Assembly (NCBI GenBank): GCA_018881555.1
Contig: JACAXG010000064.1
Span: forward strand, 3,911,304 to 3,975,303
From: Amblyornis subalaris
Lineage: Eukaryota > Chordata > Aves > Passeriformes > Ptilonorhynchidae
Direction of reading: 5' to 3'
Length of the DNA: 64,000 nt
Shown here one piece after another: positions 47,618 through 58,343 of the stretch (the first letter of the stretch is position 1; the number at the start of each line of letters is the position of its first letter). The position numbers were made by a program, and so were the translations under genes. The notes below the pieces were generated by a model. That model searched no databases and was not told the DNA's origin. It saw only the letters and a list, made by a program, of their open reading frames with translations.

Positions 47618-48832
47618 TCATATGACGGTGGCCGGGGGGCTGGGGGGCTCCGCTTGGGTCCCGTTGCTGGGCACGGGACTGGCGGTGGTTGAGGGAGGCA
47701 CGGTCTCCACGGAGTCTCCCGGCTGGACCTCGGGGGTCCTCTGTGGGCTGGGCTCCTCTGAGGGCTCCATGTTGCCTTGGACCTCCTTCCCCCTCTGGAT
47801 CAGCTGCTCTAAGGTCTTGGGCAAGGGGTAGCTCAGGAAACGCTTCAGTTTGGGCTGGAGGGTTCCTACCACATACTGGATAATCTCCTCCTCGTCCGCG
47901 TCCACGTAGAGGGTCTGGTACAGGTCCCTCTTGCGCCAGAGGAACTGATCCAGGGGCTCCCCCTCTTTCTGGGGCAAATCCAGCTCCCTTTTGATGGCAT
48001 CCCTGGTCAGAGTTCCCTCGCTGTACTGCAGGAACTCCTTCTTGAACTCGACCCAGTTTTTGACGGAGTCCTGCTTGTACTCCCACCACTTTTTAGCTGG
48101 GCCGTTCATGTGGTTTTGGATCTGAGACAGCCAATACTCCTCCGTGCCACCCACCTGCTTTAAGTATTCCTCCAAGTGGCTCAAGAACTCCCGGGGATCC
48201 TCAAACACCTGGGTCTCCACCGGGGAGGCTGGAGCGTCCTCCGACACGGAGACCCACTGGTAGGAGTCGTGGCCCTGGGGGATGCTGGGCACCTCCCCGG
48301 GAGGAGGGGTCAGCGCGTACATCTGGCTCATGTCCAGGGCGTAATCGTAAATCTCCCCCTCGCTCGGCCTTATCTCGGGGCCTCCCACCCCCACGGACAC
48401 CGTCTGCTTGCCCTGCTCGCCAGGGCAGTATTTGCCTCCCATGGACTCCAGGCGGTCAGCCCACTTTTCCAGGCGGAAAAAGACCTCCTTCCAAACATTC
48501 ATCTCCCTCTTGACCCACCTCTCCAGGTGGGCAATGGTCTCCTGGCACCTGGCCAGGCAGGCCTTGATGGACTTCTTCCACCTCTGGTTATCGGTTGGGA
48601 CNTGGTCCTCTAAGTTGTTCTCCAACTTCCCCACGGATTTCTGCAACCCCTTCAGCTCCCGCTCNACCTGCTTGGAGACCTCGGTCAGGAGGTGCCTGTG
48701 GGTCCTCCTGACGTGCTCCAGCATTTCTGCCCTGCACTTCCCTATCTGCAGGATCACGTTGGGCTTGTTGGCAACTCCACGGTGCCCCTGGAAGGAGTGG
48801 ATGCCCGCGCTGGTGACGTTATCCAGCTGCAT
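47618..48832 (-). CDS. ARC: Activity-regulated cytoskeleton-associated protein
   Basis: Neuronal immediate-early protein that promotes AMPA-receptor endocytosis in long-term depression and synaptic scaling. It assembles virus-like capsids that carry RNA. The single uninterrupted 404-residue frame closely matches known tetrapod Arc along its length. Residues ~20-140 form the basic N-terminal coiled-coil domain (KPNVILQIGKCRAEMLEHVR near 23-42). A flexible linker follows, then the bilobed capsid domain derived from Ty3/gypsy gag: N-lobe about 207-275 (FEDPREFLSHLEEYLKQVGG, NHMNGPAKKWWE), C-lobe about 278-360 (LDLPQKEGEPLDQFLWRKRD, VVGTLQPKLKRFL), and a Pro/Ser/Thr-rich tail. No CCHC zinc knuckle is present, as in other tetrapod Arc. 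The mammalian palmitoylation triad is reduced to Cys92 and Cys96, with Ala94 between. Two residues (56, 77) are undetermined because of Ns. The start ATG is in good context (G at -3). The in-frame extension to 48922 would begin with GTG and is rejected. Confidence 0.98.
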   Translation of the reverse strand: MQLDNVTSAGIHSFQGHRGVANKPNVILQIGKCRAEMLEHVRRTHRHLLTEVSKQXERELKGLQKSVGKLENNLEDXVPTDNQRWKKSIKACLARCQETIAHLERWVKREMNVWKEVFFRLEKWADRLESMGGKYCPGEQGKQTVSVGVGGPEIRPSEGEIYDYALDMSQMYALTPPPGEVPSIPQGHDSYQWVSVSEDAPASPVETQVFEDPREFLSHLEEYLKQVGGTEEYWLSQIQNHMNGPAKKWWEYKQDSVKNWVEFKKEFLQYSEGTLTRDAIKRELDLPQKEGEPLDQFLWRKRDLYQTLYVDADEEEIIQYVVGTLQPKLKRFLSYPLPKTLEQLIQRGKEVQGNMEPSEEPSPQRTPEVQPGDSVETVPPSTTASPVPSNGTQAEPPSPPATVI

Positions 48833-49350
48833 GGCTCCGACCGTGCGAGTGGCAAACACGGAAAAAAGTGGGTTATGAGCCCTGGCACTGGAGCTGGATC
48901 CCCAAAACTCCCACCACAACACTTCCTGAGAGACACACAGAGACTTCTAAACCCCCCTCCGAGGACTTTTGGACACAAACACAACCCAATCAGATATCAC
49001 CGCAGAGCGAGCTGGTCGGTCCACGTGGATCCCAGAGAGAGTTGTAGGCAAATTTCTCCCGGTGCCCAGCTGGAAGCGCCGGTCTCACGTGCTCAGGGGT
49101 GTCCCAGAGAGAACCAGGATCCTCCAGGAACAAGGAGAGGAGTTGGATAAGGCGCCCGGTCCCGCTGAGAAGCTCGAACGCCGCAAAGCGCCCACCGGAG
49201 AAAAATCACACAGAGATGCACAAAGGAAGCTGGAAGCTGCCGCAGAAATCCCGGTGATTTCTCCTCTGGTGAAACTTGGTGAGCCAAAAAAAAAAAAAAC
49301 CGCTTTCACTGGAGATGTGAAGAGCTGCTTCTCTTCCCTGTCTGAACTGC
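48833..49350 (-). other. ARC: Predicted ARC 5' untranslated leader
   Basis: From about 30 bases downstream of the TATA box to the start codon. Over about 518 bases the sense strand has no ATG at all, where about eight are expected by chance. That strongly suggests a selected leader rather than ordinary intergenic DNA. It holds a 13-U run (plus-strand A run at 49286-49298). It is longer than the ~200-nt leader of mammalian Arc, so a 5'UTR intron or a more proximal start cannot be excluded. Confidence 0.6.
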
Positions 49351-49372
49351 CACTAGTCCAGGCTCCTCCATC

Positions 49373-49380
49373 TACTTATA
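49373..49380 (-). promoter_or_regulatory. ARC: ARC TATA box
   Basis: Minus-strand GTATAAGTAG. Predicts transcription start near 49345-49352. TATA-driven promoters are typical of immediate-early genes such as ARC. Confidence 0.7.
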
Positions 49381-49442
49381 CTCCACGCAGCTCAACATGT
49401 GGGTGGTGCCCAGCCTCCTCCCGCACTCTCAGCGCGGCGTTC

Positions 49443-49447
49443 ATTGG
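49443..49447 (-). promoter_or_regulatory. ARC: CCAAT box of the ARC promoter
   Basis: Minus-strand CTCCAATGAA about 65 bases upstream of the TATA box, a usual distance for an NF-Y site. Confidence 0.5.
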
Positions 49448-49450
49448 AGG

Positions 49451-51414
49451 AGAAGCGAGGCCGGTGTCTGTGGCAACCCAGATTTTGGCAGCCTCCCCTC
49501 GCTTCCCACCCCCTCGCTCACGCCCCCAGACTCGACGCGAGAAGCACTTGAAAGGTGCTGGAGACAGTTGGAGAGAGGGATGAGTAATCGCACCTTCCGC
49601 CTCTCCGGGATCGCAGGAAAAACACTCCTTTCGTTCCACAACTCTTTACTCAGCAAGGTCATCGCTGACACGCTCCCCCTGGCAGGGCTCGGGGAGGGCG
49701 GGATGAGCAGGGGTTCGGTGTGTCACACNGGGACGGGCGCCCGCGGGGGGCCCCCCGCACACCCCCGAGCGCACACGCACGCACGGGGTGAGCTCGCTCC
49801 TCCCGCGAACGCCTGGGAATGGTGGCAAAGCAGCAGGGGAAGGGGAAAAAAAATAAAAGGGAGAGGAGAGAAAAGAAAAGGAAAGAGGAGGGGGGAAGCA
49901 GAGGGGGAAACACTCAAAGGAGCCGCTTCGGCACAAATGGGAGCGCTCCGGACTTTCTGGGGTGTTGGCAGGTGGGAGTCGTCCCCGCGGCTTAATTGCA
50001 CCAGACCCACCACTATCTTGGGAATGTTGGGTGAAGGGAGGGGGACGACATCCTGGTTTTTTACGCCGAATTAAATCCGCCCATCAAAAGCCTGTTCTGT
50101 ACTTAGCTTTGAATCAGATGCTTAATCAGTGAGCCAACCCACCAGCGCAGATGAAGCTACATTTGTTCCTCGCTCTCGACAAGGCAGGAAAAGCCAACCA
50201 TAAAAGGAGTTCTCCGGGTCTTACATAAGCCAGAGATAAAGGATTCCCTAATCCGAGAGAGTTTCCCCGCCGGAACACCCTCAGAGAGGTGCTGAGGGCA
50301 TCTGGGCCTTCCCGTCCCTTCCCGGCGCCCGTGGCCGGAGGCAGTGGGATGCTGATTCATCGGGATAATCCGAAAAGGGGTTTTGAGGGGTTTTGGCAGC
50401 GGGGTGGTGGTGGGGGGAGTGCTCTGCCTCTGCTTGGGATGGCAGGCAGCGTGCCAGGGAGGTTTAGGATGGGCCTTCACTTCCACGGCTCCTGGCCGCG
50501 TGTTTCCCGGTGGGAATGAGNCCATCCCAGAGGAGCAAAAAGAGGAGGAGGCAGAGGGTCCTTCAGTGAGGTCCTGCTGGGATGAGGTCTCGGTGAGCCC
50601 AGGGATTTGGCTAAAGGAGAATCCCCTCGGAGCAAACTGAAGGGCAGGAGGGGCAGGGGTCAGGATTCCCTTTGTCTGACCCCNTATCCATGAGGTGCAG
50701 GAAGGCACGTGTCTGTTCCCTACCAGGTTCCCAGGAAACGAGAGGGGTATTTAGGGCAGCAGCAGCTGACCTGGAAGGGCTGCACGGTTTGGTTGAAGCG
50801 GGGAGGGACACTGAGTGGGGAAGGGGACAAAACCTGAGGCTGTAACACAGAATTCCTAACCCAGCAGCCCCTCCCAATGTCACTCCTTCCCCCNCACACA
50901 TCATGGTGTGACTGCCCCGTGCCTCGCTGACTTCTCCACTTTCATCCAATTTTCCTAAGCACAAGATTTTGGGGCAGCTGTGTTTGTGTTGGGAAAAAGT
51001 CAAATGTCAATCATCTGAGGGTTNGGGACTGATCTGAAGCCTTTTATTGCTGCGGTCTCAGTACCCCAGCGTCTGCCTCAAACCTGCTCTGCCAGGAAGA
51101 GATAACAAGGATCGGGAGAGACTCTGCAATCTTTGCATCTCTGGATTGGTGCAAAGACATTCCTCAGAAAGCTTTTCACCCAGGAACCCCAGAAACGGCC
51201 CATAGGATGGGGACAGTATAGAGTGGCATTAACTTTGCAAAGTGAACTCCTTTCAACNTCTCCTTGTCCCGTCAAAGGCCAGAGTCTGGGATGAAATATC
51301 CATTAACCTGCTCCAATAAATTAGTCCCTTTCCAGGCCCTGCTACTTCCCTTTCCTTCTCCCTTTTCAGTGGAGGAGGAATCGTTGATCTGAGCGGCCTC
51401 ATTTGACACCTCTG
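49451..51414. other. ARC upstream region, proximal
   Basis: GC- and CpG-rich to about 50 kb, with a purine-rich tract at 49838-49915. No CR1 and no exon supported. Confidence 0.5.
49838..49915. repeat. Purine-rich low-complexity tract
   Basis: Almost pure G and A on the plus strand. Open frames over it on either strand are artefacts. Confidence 0.85.
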
Positions 51415-51690
51415 GTCGTAGGATCCCGGGATTATTAAGGATAAAAGGGACTCAGGAGTTTTTATCTCAACCTCCTACTCTGAGCTGAGTCAGCTGCTGG
51501 GTCAGCTGAGACGGTTTCAGATGCTGAAAATTCCAGGGATGGNGATTGCTCTGAGGGAAAACTTTTTTCCTTGGATCCAAACCAAGGGTCCTGTTTGGAT
51601 TTGGACCCAGTGACTCTCGTCCTCTCGCCAGCCACCTCTGAGATCCTGGTTCTGTCTCCTAGATAACTCCCCACAGGTACAGGACCCCCA
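51415..51690 (-). mobile_element. Possible ancient, highly diverged CR1 remnant
   Basis: The order of degraded words 'gggattattaaggataaaag', 'attccagggatgg', 'gtgactctcgtcctctcgcc' and 'ctagataactccccac' follows the reversed CR1 tail, but identity is low. Confidence 0.4.
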
Positions 51691-53410
51691 AAGCCATTGC
51701 TAGTCCAAGCCCCAATCCCACACCAGGCACCAGCTCCGACGGCCTGAACTCATTCCAAGTGATCAGTGTCTTGCACTAAGAGGCCTAAACCCGGTTGCAG
51801 CAGCTAAATANGATTTTAAATGCTCTGACTGGAGGGGGATCATGATTTCCATGATCTCCTGGCTGAATTTATGCTCCCACAGTCCAGGAGAGTTTTTTTG
51901 CCTCAGGATCATCCTCAGCCTGNTGGCCCCCAGCACTCCGAGGTCCAGTTCTCCCAGCCGCTTCCTGCCGGGCACCCTTTTTTCCCAGAAATTCCAGAAT
52001 TAGCCCTTTCTGAACAGCACCGTGCGTCTCTTGGCCCTTCCCTCCAGCTTTTCCAGGTCTCTGGGTTAATCTCATGCAGCCTCCTTTCCCGGAGCTCTCC
52101 TCCTAATCACTCCCCTCCTAATCCGGGGGAGGTGGTGGGGGGAGTGGGAGAAGCGAGGACGAACGGGAGTTTTCCTTCTGGACCTGCCGGGGAACGAGTT
52201 GCTGATTAAGACATGTGTGATAAGCGTTTTCTTTGTATTTCTAATTAAAGCGGGGAGCGTGGGAAGAGGAGGAGGAGAGAGGGGAGCCGGAAGCGAAGGG
52301 GGGGGGNGGGAGATGTGGAGTGAGGTGATGGAGAGAGGCAATTTGAGGCAGACAGGCAATTTCCGGGCACGGAGAGACAGACAGGCACGGAAGGACAAGA
52401 TCCATGGATTTGGGGCAGGATGGGGAGGAGGCTCTCACAGCCACAGCAGCTTTGTCCCAGGGTTTCACAAAGAGGCAGCCAGATTTCTGTTGAAATTCGC
52501 TGCCTGGTCTCGGAGGAGCTGGAAATGATGTGGAAAGAGGAGACAGCAGGGCGTGGGGTCCTGTGGGTGGCCACGGGACGTCCAAGACAAAAGGGGGACA
52601 AGAAAAGCAGAAAGGAAAGTGGAAAGTGAGGATGAGGGTGAGCAGCGAGCAGCTTGCTCCGAAAGAGCTAAGCAGAAGCAAGGGAAGGAGAGCAAGTAGC
52701 AAAAAAAAAAGCCACATCTCATAGCTCAGCAGGAATGGTGTCAACGTGGGTTGTCTCCCTAGAGCTTCCTGAACGGTTTTAAAACACTGCAGGTTAGGAT
52801 CAGATCCAAGAAAACGAAGAGAGAGAGAGAAAGGGAAAAGCCAACAGACTAATTAAAGGCAGCAAAAGGAGCGTGTGGCAGCGAGCAGCAACTGAGAACC
52901 CCCCTGAGGGGAGGGGGGACCAGAACAAAGGGACACTGAGTCACAGCACTGGCACCTTCCCCAGAGCTGTCACCGTTTGCTGAGGACACGAAGCACCCAG
53001 AGGCCTCGCTCACCCCTTGGCATCGGTTCAGGCTTTCGCTGCACCTCGCCTTGGAGCAAAAGTGTTGGCATTTGGGGTTTTTTTGGGGGTTGGCAAGCCT
53101 TTGCCACCTCATCTGGACGAGCGTTGTGCTCAGATGTACCTCATGGCAAGGCGTGAGAGCAGCCTGAGCTGTGAGCCAGATGAACCCGGTGGGTGAGTGA
53201 GAAGGGAGAGATCCCGAGGGAAACTTGGGAAAGTTTCTGGTGCAGCTGATTCCGTGCTGCCTTTTCCTGGCCTGTGTTCCGAGGAGCTCTGGGAGAGGCT
53301 GAACTGCCTCCCTGTGCTGGCAGGGTCCCTCCCCGGTGGTGCACTGGGGTGTGCATTGTGTTCTTCCTCGGAATCGCTGTCGGGAGGGCCCTGACTTTCA
53401 CCCAGGACCC
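51691..53410. other. ARC upstream region, middle
   Basis: Repeat-poor. A G/A-rich tract lies at 52255-52312. A short block at 52190-52260 has GATA-like (TGATAAGC) and homeodomain-like (CTAATTAAAG) words. No exon supported. Confidence 0.5.
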
Positions 53411-53420
53411 CTCGAGGCAC

Positions 53421-54521
53421 CTAAAATTAGAAGCCTGAAGCCTTGTGGGCAACTGATCCCGTATGCTTGCAGGAACCAATATTTCCTAGTGGTGAACGAG
53501 GGATTTTCTGCATTATCCTATATCCCCCGTGCTAGAATTTTCCCCTTCCCTTCCGTAATTGCTTCCTCTTTCTAGAAGAAAATAAGAAACCACATTATCC
53601 CCCCCCCCTCCTTCTGCCTCCACATCCTTCAGATCCCTATTGATTCTCCCACAGCTCCCCAGACAAAGCTGCCCAGCGGTTTGTTTGGTAGCAAAACCCT
53701 CGGAAGGAAATAAAATCAGGAAGAAACCGAGGCGCTGGGGGCATTTTAAAACGTGCGAGGCGAAGAAAGAGGGTTTGGGGGGGGGAAGAAATAACACGTT
53801 TAATTTGCACCGTACGCCTCTATTCATCCATCCCCAGCCCCGGGAACACTTTATTGCACCGGAGCTGGCGCTCGCAACGCGGAGTTTTGCATTCAAAACC
53901 CGGCTCACGTCAGTGGCTCTTTTGTTCCCGGCCACCCATCGTCCCCGGGGCCCACACGTCACTCGCTGGGAGGCTGTGGAAGCAATCGGGAAGCNGAGGG
54001 CATCCCGCTACCAATATTACCCGTAATGATAAGGATGATGGCTGTTATTAGCGCCGCTCCTCCTGGCGCCCGAGTTCTCTCCTTGTGCCTGTATTCATCT
54101 GGGAAGCCCTGCTCGGAGGGGAAAAGGAAGGGCTTTGTTTTCAGGCTAAAAATATCTATAATTTCTCTCCTCTCCCCGTTTAATGAGGTGTTTGTTATTT
54201 TCCTTCCCCCGGGCCGGGCAGAGGAGATGTTAATGAGCCTCTCCCGGCGCTGCTTTTGCCTCCTCAAGCCTGCCCGAGGCTAAAGCGGCGAAGTCAGAGG
54301 AGGTATCGGCGTTTTTCACGCTCTGGCGTTGGCTGTGGTGACCCTCACGAGGTCAGCACAAACAGAAAGGCATCTCCAAATTATCTTCATTTTCTCGCCG
54401 CGCACGTCCCCGAGGAGCTGCTAAAACACATTTGTCGCCGTGTCAGAGGGCCTGGTTCGCGGGCGGTTTGTGACATTTCTTCTGCCACACGTTTTTACAG
54501 CGGAGTTTGGCCCTTTTTCGG
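53421..54521. promoter_or_regulatory. Candidate distal activity-response enhancer of ARC
   Basis: 4.0-5.1 kb upstream of the TATA box. Contains a perfect MEF2 consensus CTAAAATTAG (53421-53430), two identical CRE half-sites CACGTCA (53906-53912 and 53955-53961), a MEF2-like CTAAAAATAT (54146-54155) and a CArG-like CCTTTTTCGG (54512-54521, one mismatch). Mammalian ARC has a distal synaptic-activity-responsive element about 7 kb upstream built from CRE, MEF2 and SRE sites. Equivalence is inferred from composition and position, not from alignment. Confidence 0.35.
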
Positions 54522-56650
54522 GCCTCACACTTGACTCCTCGCCCACCTGGCCCCCCCCTTCAGGGCGTCCCTCCGAGTGTTCTGGTGAAAGTTTCCGATT
54601 TTAGTGCTCTTTTTGCTCCTTCTCAGCGGCAAACACTGCGAATCACAGGTCTGCTAAAACAGGGATGGCAGTGGGGTGGCTGTGAAGAGCAGCCCTGGTC
54701 GCTCTGCTGGTGTGGCTCGGCTGCCGGAGTCCCACCAGCCCAGGAGAGCTTTGCTCCTCGTCATCTGCCGGGATGCTGCTGCCATGGAGATCCATGGATC
54801 ATTTTTTGGCCCATGGAGCCAGCCCCTCCTCCCCTGCATCCCGTTTCAGTCTGGGTTTCACGGTGACACCCCCATGGCCGTGTCAGGTGAGTGGTGATGG
54901 TGGTGGAGCACTGGGACATCACAGCCACACAGGGAAAATGGGATGTTTTCCTTGCTGGTGGCATCAAATCCTACCCTGAGTGATGATTCCCAAGGTTTTT
55001 GGCAGTACCAGCCACTCAGGTGATGAGGAGAGAGGGGCTCAGACTGCTCCAGGCCTTACCTGCTCCTGCTCATCCTGCTGTTCTCATGGGGGAATCCATG
55101 TTCAGCCTCTCTTTCGCTTTTCTCAGCACCTACATGGATTTTTCCTCCTGGACTAGAGAATGTGGGAAGGACTTTAGGGGTAGGGGGAGCCTCATTTTCC
55201 ATCAGTGAAGTTCCGTTGGCTCATGGGAATATTTCCAAGCTGCAGATTCCCTGCTGTGGGCTGGAGGGAGGAGGGAGAAACGGGATCATCCTGTGGCCAT
55301 TAGGGAAAATCCTTCCTTGTCATTGTTAACAGCCAGAGCCAATTCCATGGAGAATCCACCACAGCCCTTTTTCCACATCCAATTCCATTGTCCTGCCTCT
55401 CCTGTGAGCGGCAACAGCTCTGTTCCCGTGAGGGGATATGCCAGAGGAAACTAAGGAATGCTCAGGGAAGGCTTTCCACATGGTACTGGAGGTATCCTCC
55501 AAGATGCATTCCAAACATATTCCTCTCTGCCTGACCCATGGATCAGTTACTGCCTTGCTGGATAGATTGACAGTTTTTCTCTTTTCAGGAACGTGTAACC
55601 CCCCTCCCCCTCCACATCCCCAAAATGCTTTATTTTCCCTCATTCTGACTGAAATCCCAAAGCATTTCCAAACCTGTGTAGGATTTGGCCACCGAGGACA
55701 ACACCTCACTCAGGTTCAAACCCAAGCTCTGCCTAATTTGTCACCACGTTTTCAACCCAGGTCTCCTCAGTGCTGGGACATTCCCAAAACAAAAGGAAAA
55801 CCCAAATGCTTGATTATAACTAATTACCTNTCTCTAAACAGGAATTTGTGCCTGGCTCTTTGCGCCGGACTCCATTAAGGCATTCCAAAGGACCCCGAAA
55901 GAGCCTTTCCATGATCCCAGCGGGACACGAGGCTGCTGTTCCCAGCCCAATCCGCGTCTCCAGAGCTCTGTCAGTTCTCAGCTCCCTGCTCTCACAGGGA
56001 AGACACAAACCAGGCCACTGCTCTCCTATTTTTAGCCATTCTATCACCAAGTTGTGACTCGATTTACCTTTTTTCCCACCTTTCCCTTTTGCTTCTCCTT
56101 CTTCCCAGCGCTTTCCCTTATTTTCGTCCCCACCAAGCACCGTTGTTAACAAAGGATTTCCTCTAAGCATCCTTGCCAATCTCGCCTATCCACGGGGAGC
56201 CACAGCTGGAGTCGGGGCAGGAATTGTGTCCCAAGAAAACAGCAGAGTGGAAATGGGGCTCCTGCATCGCTGGGAACAGCGGGGGTGATGCGAGGGCACC
56301 TCTGAAATAAAGGGAGCCTCATTCAGCACATCCCGGTCCCAGCCCAATTCCACCGGCTCGCCCATTCCCATCGTTTAAGTACCTGTAAATGAGAGAGGGA
56401 TAATTGGGGCCGGCGGGGAAGCTCGGAGGAAACAGAAGAACGTGAGAAACAAGCGGCAGGCTGGGCTAATTCCTCCTTTCCGCACCTACGAGGCCCCAAA
56501 CGTCACTAAAAGCCTTATTAAAACAGGGTTAGGGGAAGCTGGGGAGTGAGCTCTGGAAAGCTTTCCAGGAGTTTTCCTTCCCCTGAAAACCCATCACAGC
56601 TCCTCGGTACATCACTGAGCACAACTCCTTGGTGGTCTCAGGCTGGAGGT
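54522..56650. other. Repeat-poor unique sequence
   Basis: A consensus donor (GTGTCAG then GTGAGTGG, near 54888) stands without a convincing exon. 56380-56520 contains GGATAATTGG and ACGTCA words. No gene supported. Confidence 0.5.
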
Positions 56651-56806
56651 CATGGAATCCTGGAAAAGTNGGNGTTGGAAGGGACTTTTGAAGGTCACCG
56701 AGTTCCAACCCCTTTTCCATGGGCAGGGACACCTCCCACTGGTCCTGGTTGCTCCAAGCCCCATCCAACCTGGCCTGGAACACTTCCAGGGATGGGATAT
56801 CCCCAG
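56651..56806 (-). mobile_element. CR1 3' fragment, first after the CR1-poor block
   Basis: Reversed tail from 'catggaatcctggaaaag' to 'aacacttccagggatgggat'. Confidence 0.9.
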
Positions 56807-57039
56807 GGTTAGAAGCATAAATCTGGGGCAGGAGTGATCCTGGGGCAGGATTGATCCTGACCCCAATCTGTTCCTTGCCGGTGTCGTCCCCACGTGATCA
56901 TGGGAATTTATTCCATTTCCCTTCTCCTCGGGTTGAGTCTCAAGAGGGCTGGTCCTATTTGGAAAAACAAAAAGCTGCTGACAAGGAAATTTTTGTCCCC
57001 ATGGATCTGTGGAATCTTAGCGAGACCAAAAGGGGGAGG

Positions 57040-57240
57040 GAATAATAATAATAATAATAAAAAACCAACTAAAAAGGGAAAAGGAAAAAAAGAGAGAGAG
57101 AGAGAGAGAAAGGGGGGGAAAAGAAAAAAAAAGGAAAAAGAAGATAGAAAAAAAGGGAAAAATAGAAAAACAAAAGGAAAAAAATAGAGAAAAGAGGGAA
57201 AAAAAGTAGAAATAAAAGGAAGAAGAAAAAAAAAGAAAAA
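57040..57240. repeat. (AAT)n, (AG)n and A-rich purine tract
   Basis: Eight or so AAT units, then AG units at 57090-57110, then about 130 bases of A with scattered G. The 343-codon frame across it on the minus strand begins with low-complexity Phe/Leu sequence and is not a gene. Confidence 0.93.
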
Positions 57241-57399
57241 TCAGACAACACAGTCACAGCCAGAGTGCCTGATTTTAGTGAAAGATCCCTAANGATCGAA
57301 GGATGATTTGTTCGTGTCCCTGAGACATGACGTGGGCAGGGATGATCCCACTGCAGGGCCATGGGGATGGGATGGGCAGCGTTCCCCTGTTGCCGGGCT

Positions 57400-58070
57400 C
57401 CCGATCCTAGCCCGCCGGATGCTGCGGGGGGCGGTGGCAGCTCACTCCCGGCACAATAGGATGGAGCTCTCCCTGGATCCCGGCAGGAATGTTGCAACAG
57501 AGAAAGGGAAGGATTTGCGGGGGGGGATTCAGGGGCTCCTGGCCAGCCCTGCCCGCACCTCCCTGCCCATCGCTGCCCTTTCTCCTCTCTCACACGGACC
57601 GGGACCTCCGCGCTGACCTTCCCAGGAGGATCCCCNGCCCCCGCCGCGGGGGAGGATGCGCTGTCCCGGATTTCCCACTTTTCTCCCCCATTTTCTGTGT
57701 TCCAGCGGCCGCGTTGGGCTGCGGGGAGGGAGGAGAGGGGAGGGCAAGGCAGCGGCTCGGTGCTGATGGGTTCCCGGAGGAGCAGCCGAGGGCAGCATCC
57801 ATCCCCGCGNGTACCTGGAGAGCCGTGAGCCATCCCGGGATGAGGCAGCGCGGTGGGAGGGAGCGCGGGGGAGGACGGGGGAGTGGGAGCAGGGAAAGGG
57901 GCAGACAAAAGGGATGAGCAGCGTGTGCGTGTGTGTGTGTGTTCCGGGGGATCTGCCGCACGCTCCTGCCTTCCCCCCACCTGCCTGGGAACAGGGAAGG
58001 GGCGCAGATGCAGGGTGAGCTTTCCAAGGNGGGGAAATGAGCCACGGCAGCACCCCCAAGGCGTTGCTAA
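57400..58070. promoter_or_regulatory. CpG-rich block, possible CpG island
   Basis: Dense CpG (for example around 57640-57660, 57705-57720 and 57840-57880), with G-rich runs and no TATA. Bird CpG islands usually mark promoters, but no exon could be tied to this one. Includes a GT microsatellite at 57925-57942. Confidence 0.4.
57925..57942. repeat. (GT)n microsatellite
   Basis: GTGTGC followed by GT units. Confidence 0.9.
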
Positions 58071-58231
58071 AATGGGGATGCTGTGGGCACGGCTCCCCAA
58101 ATGTGGTGCCTGCTCTGAGGTGGGGGGGGGTTAAAGCCAATTTTCTTCCTCTTTAGGTGCTGCATCGGGGAAAGGGAGTGAGTCCCTGCAGGGCTGCTTT
58201 GCTCAGAGCCGGGAGGGCTCTCTGAAGTGAT

Positions 58232-58343
58232 CACAAAATCCTAAAATCCTAGTAGGGTTAGGGTTGCAATGGACCTAAAAGATAATCCCGTTCCAACCCC
58301 CTGCCGTGGGNAGGGTCGCCTNCCACNAGANCAGGTTGCTCAG
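58232..58343 (-). mobile_element. Short CR1 3' fragment
   Basis: Reversed tail, 'aaaatcctagtagggttag' to 'caggttgctcag', with four Ns in its last 35 bases. Confidence 0.85.

Noticed and set aside
48176..48878. Long plus-strand open frames antisense to ARC
   Set aside because: They are shadows of the GC-rich ARC coding frame.
48833..48922. In-frame 30-codon N-terminal extension of ARC
   Set aside because: It would begin with GTG, lacks similarity to Arc, and the ATG at 48830-48832 has a good context and matches the known N terminus.
57069..58100. 343-codon minus-strand open frame
   Set aside because: It crosses a CpG-rich block and an A/G-rich tract, with low-complexity Phe/Leu at its C-terminal end. 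No family resemblance.
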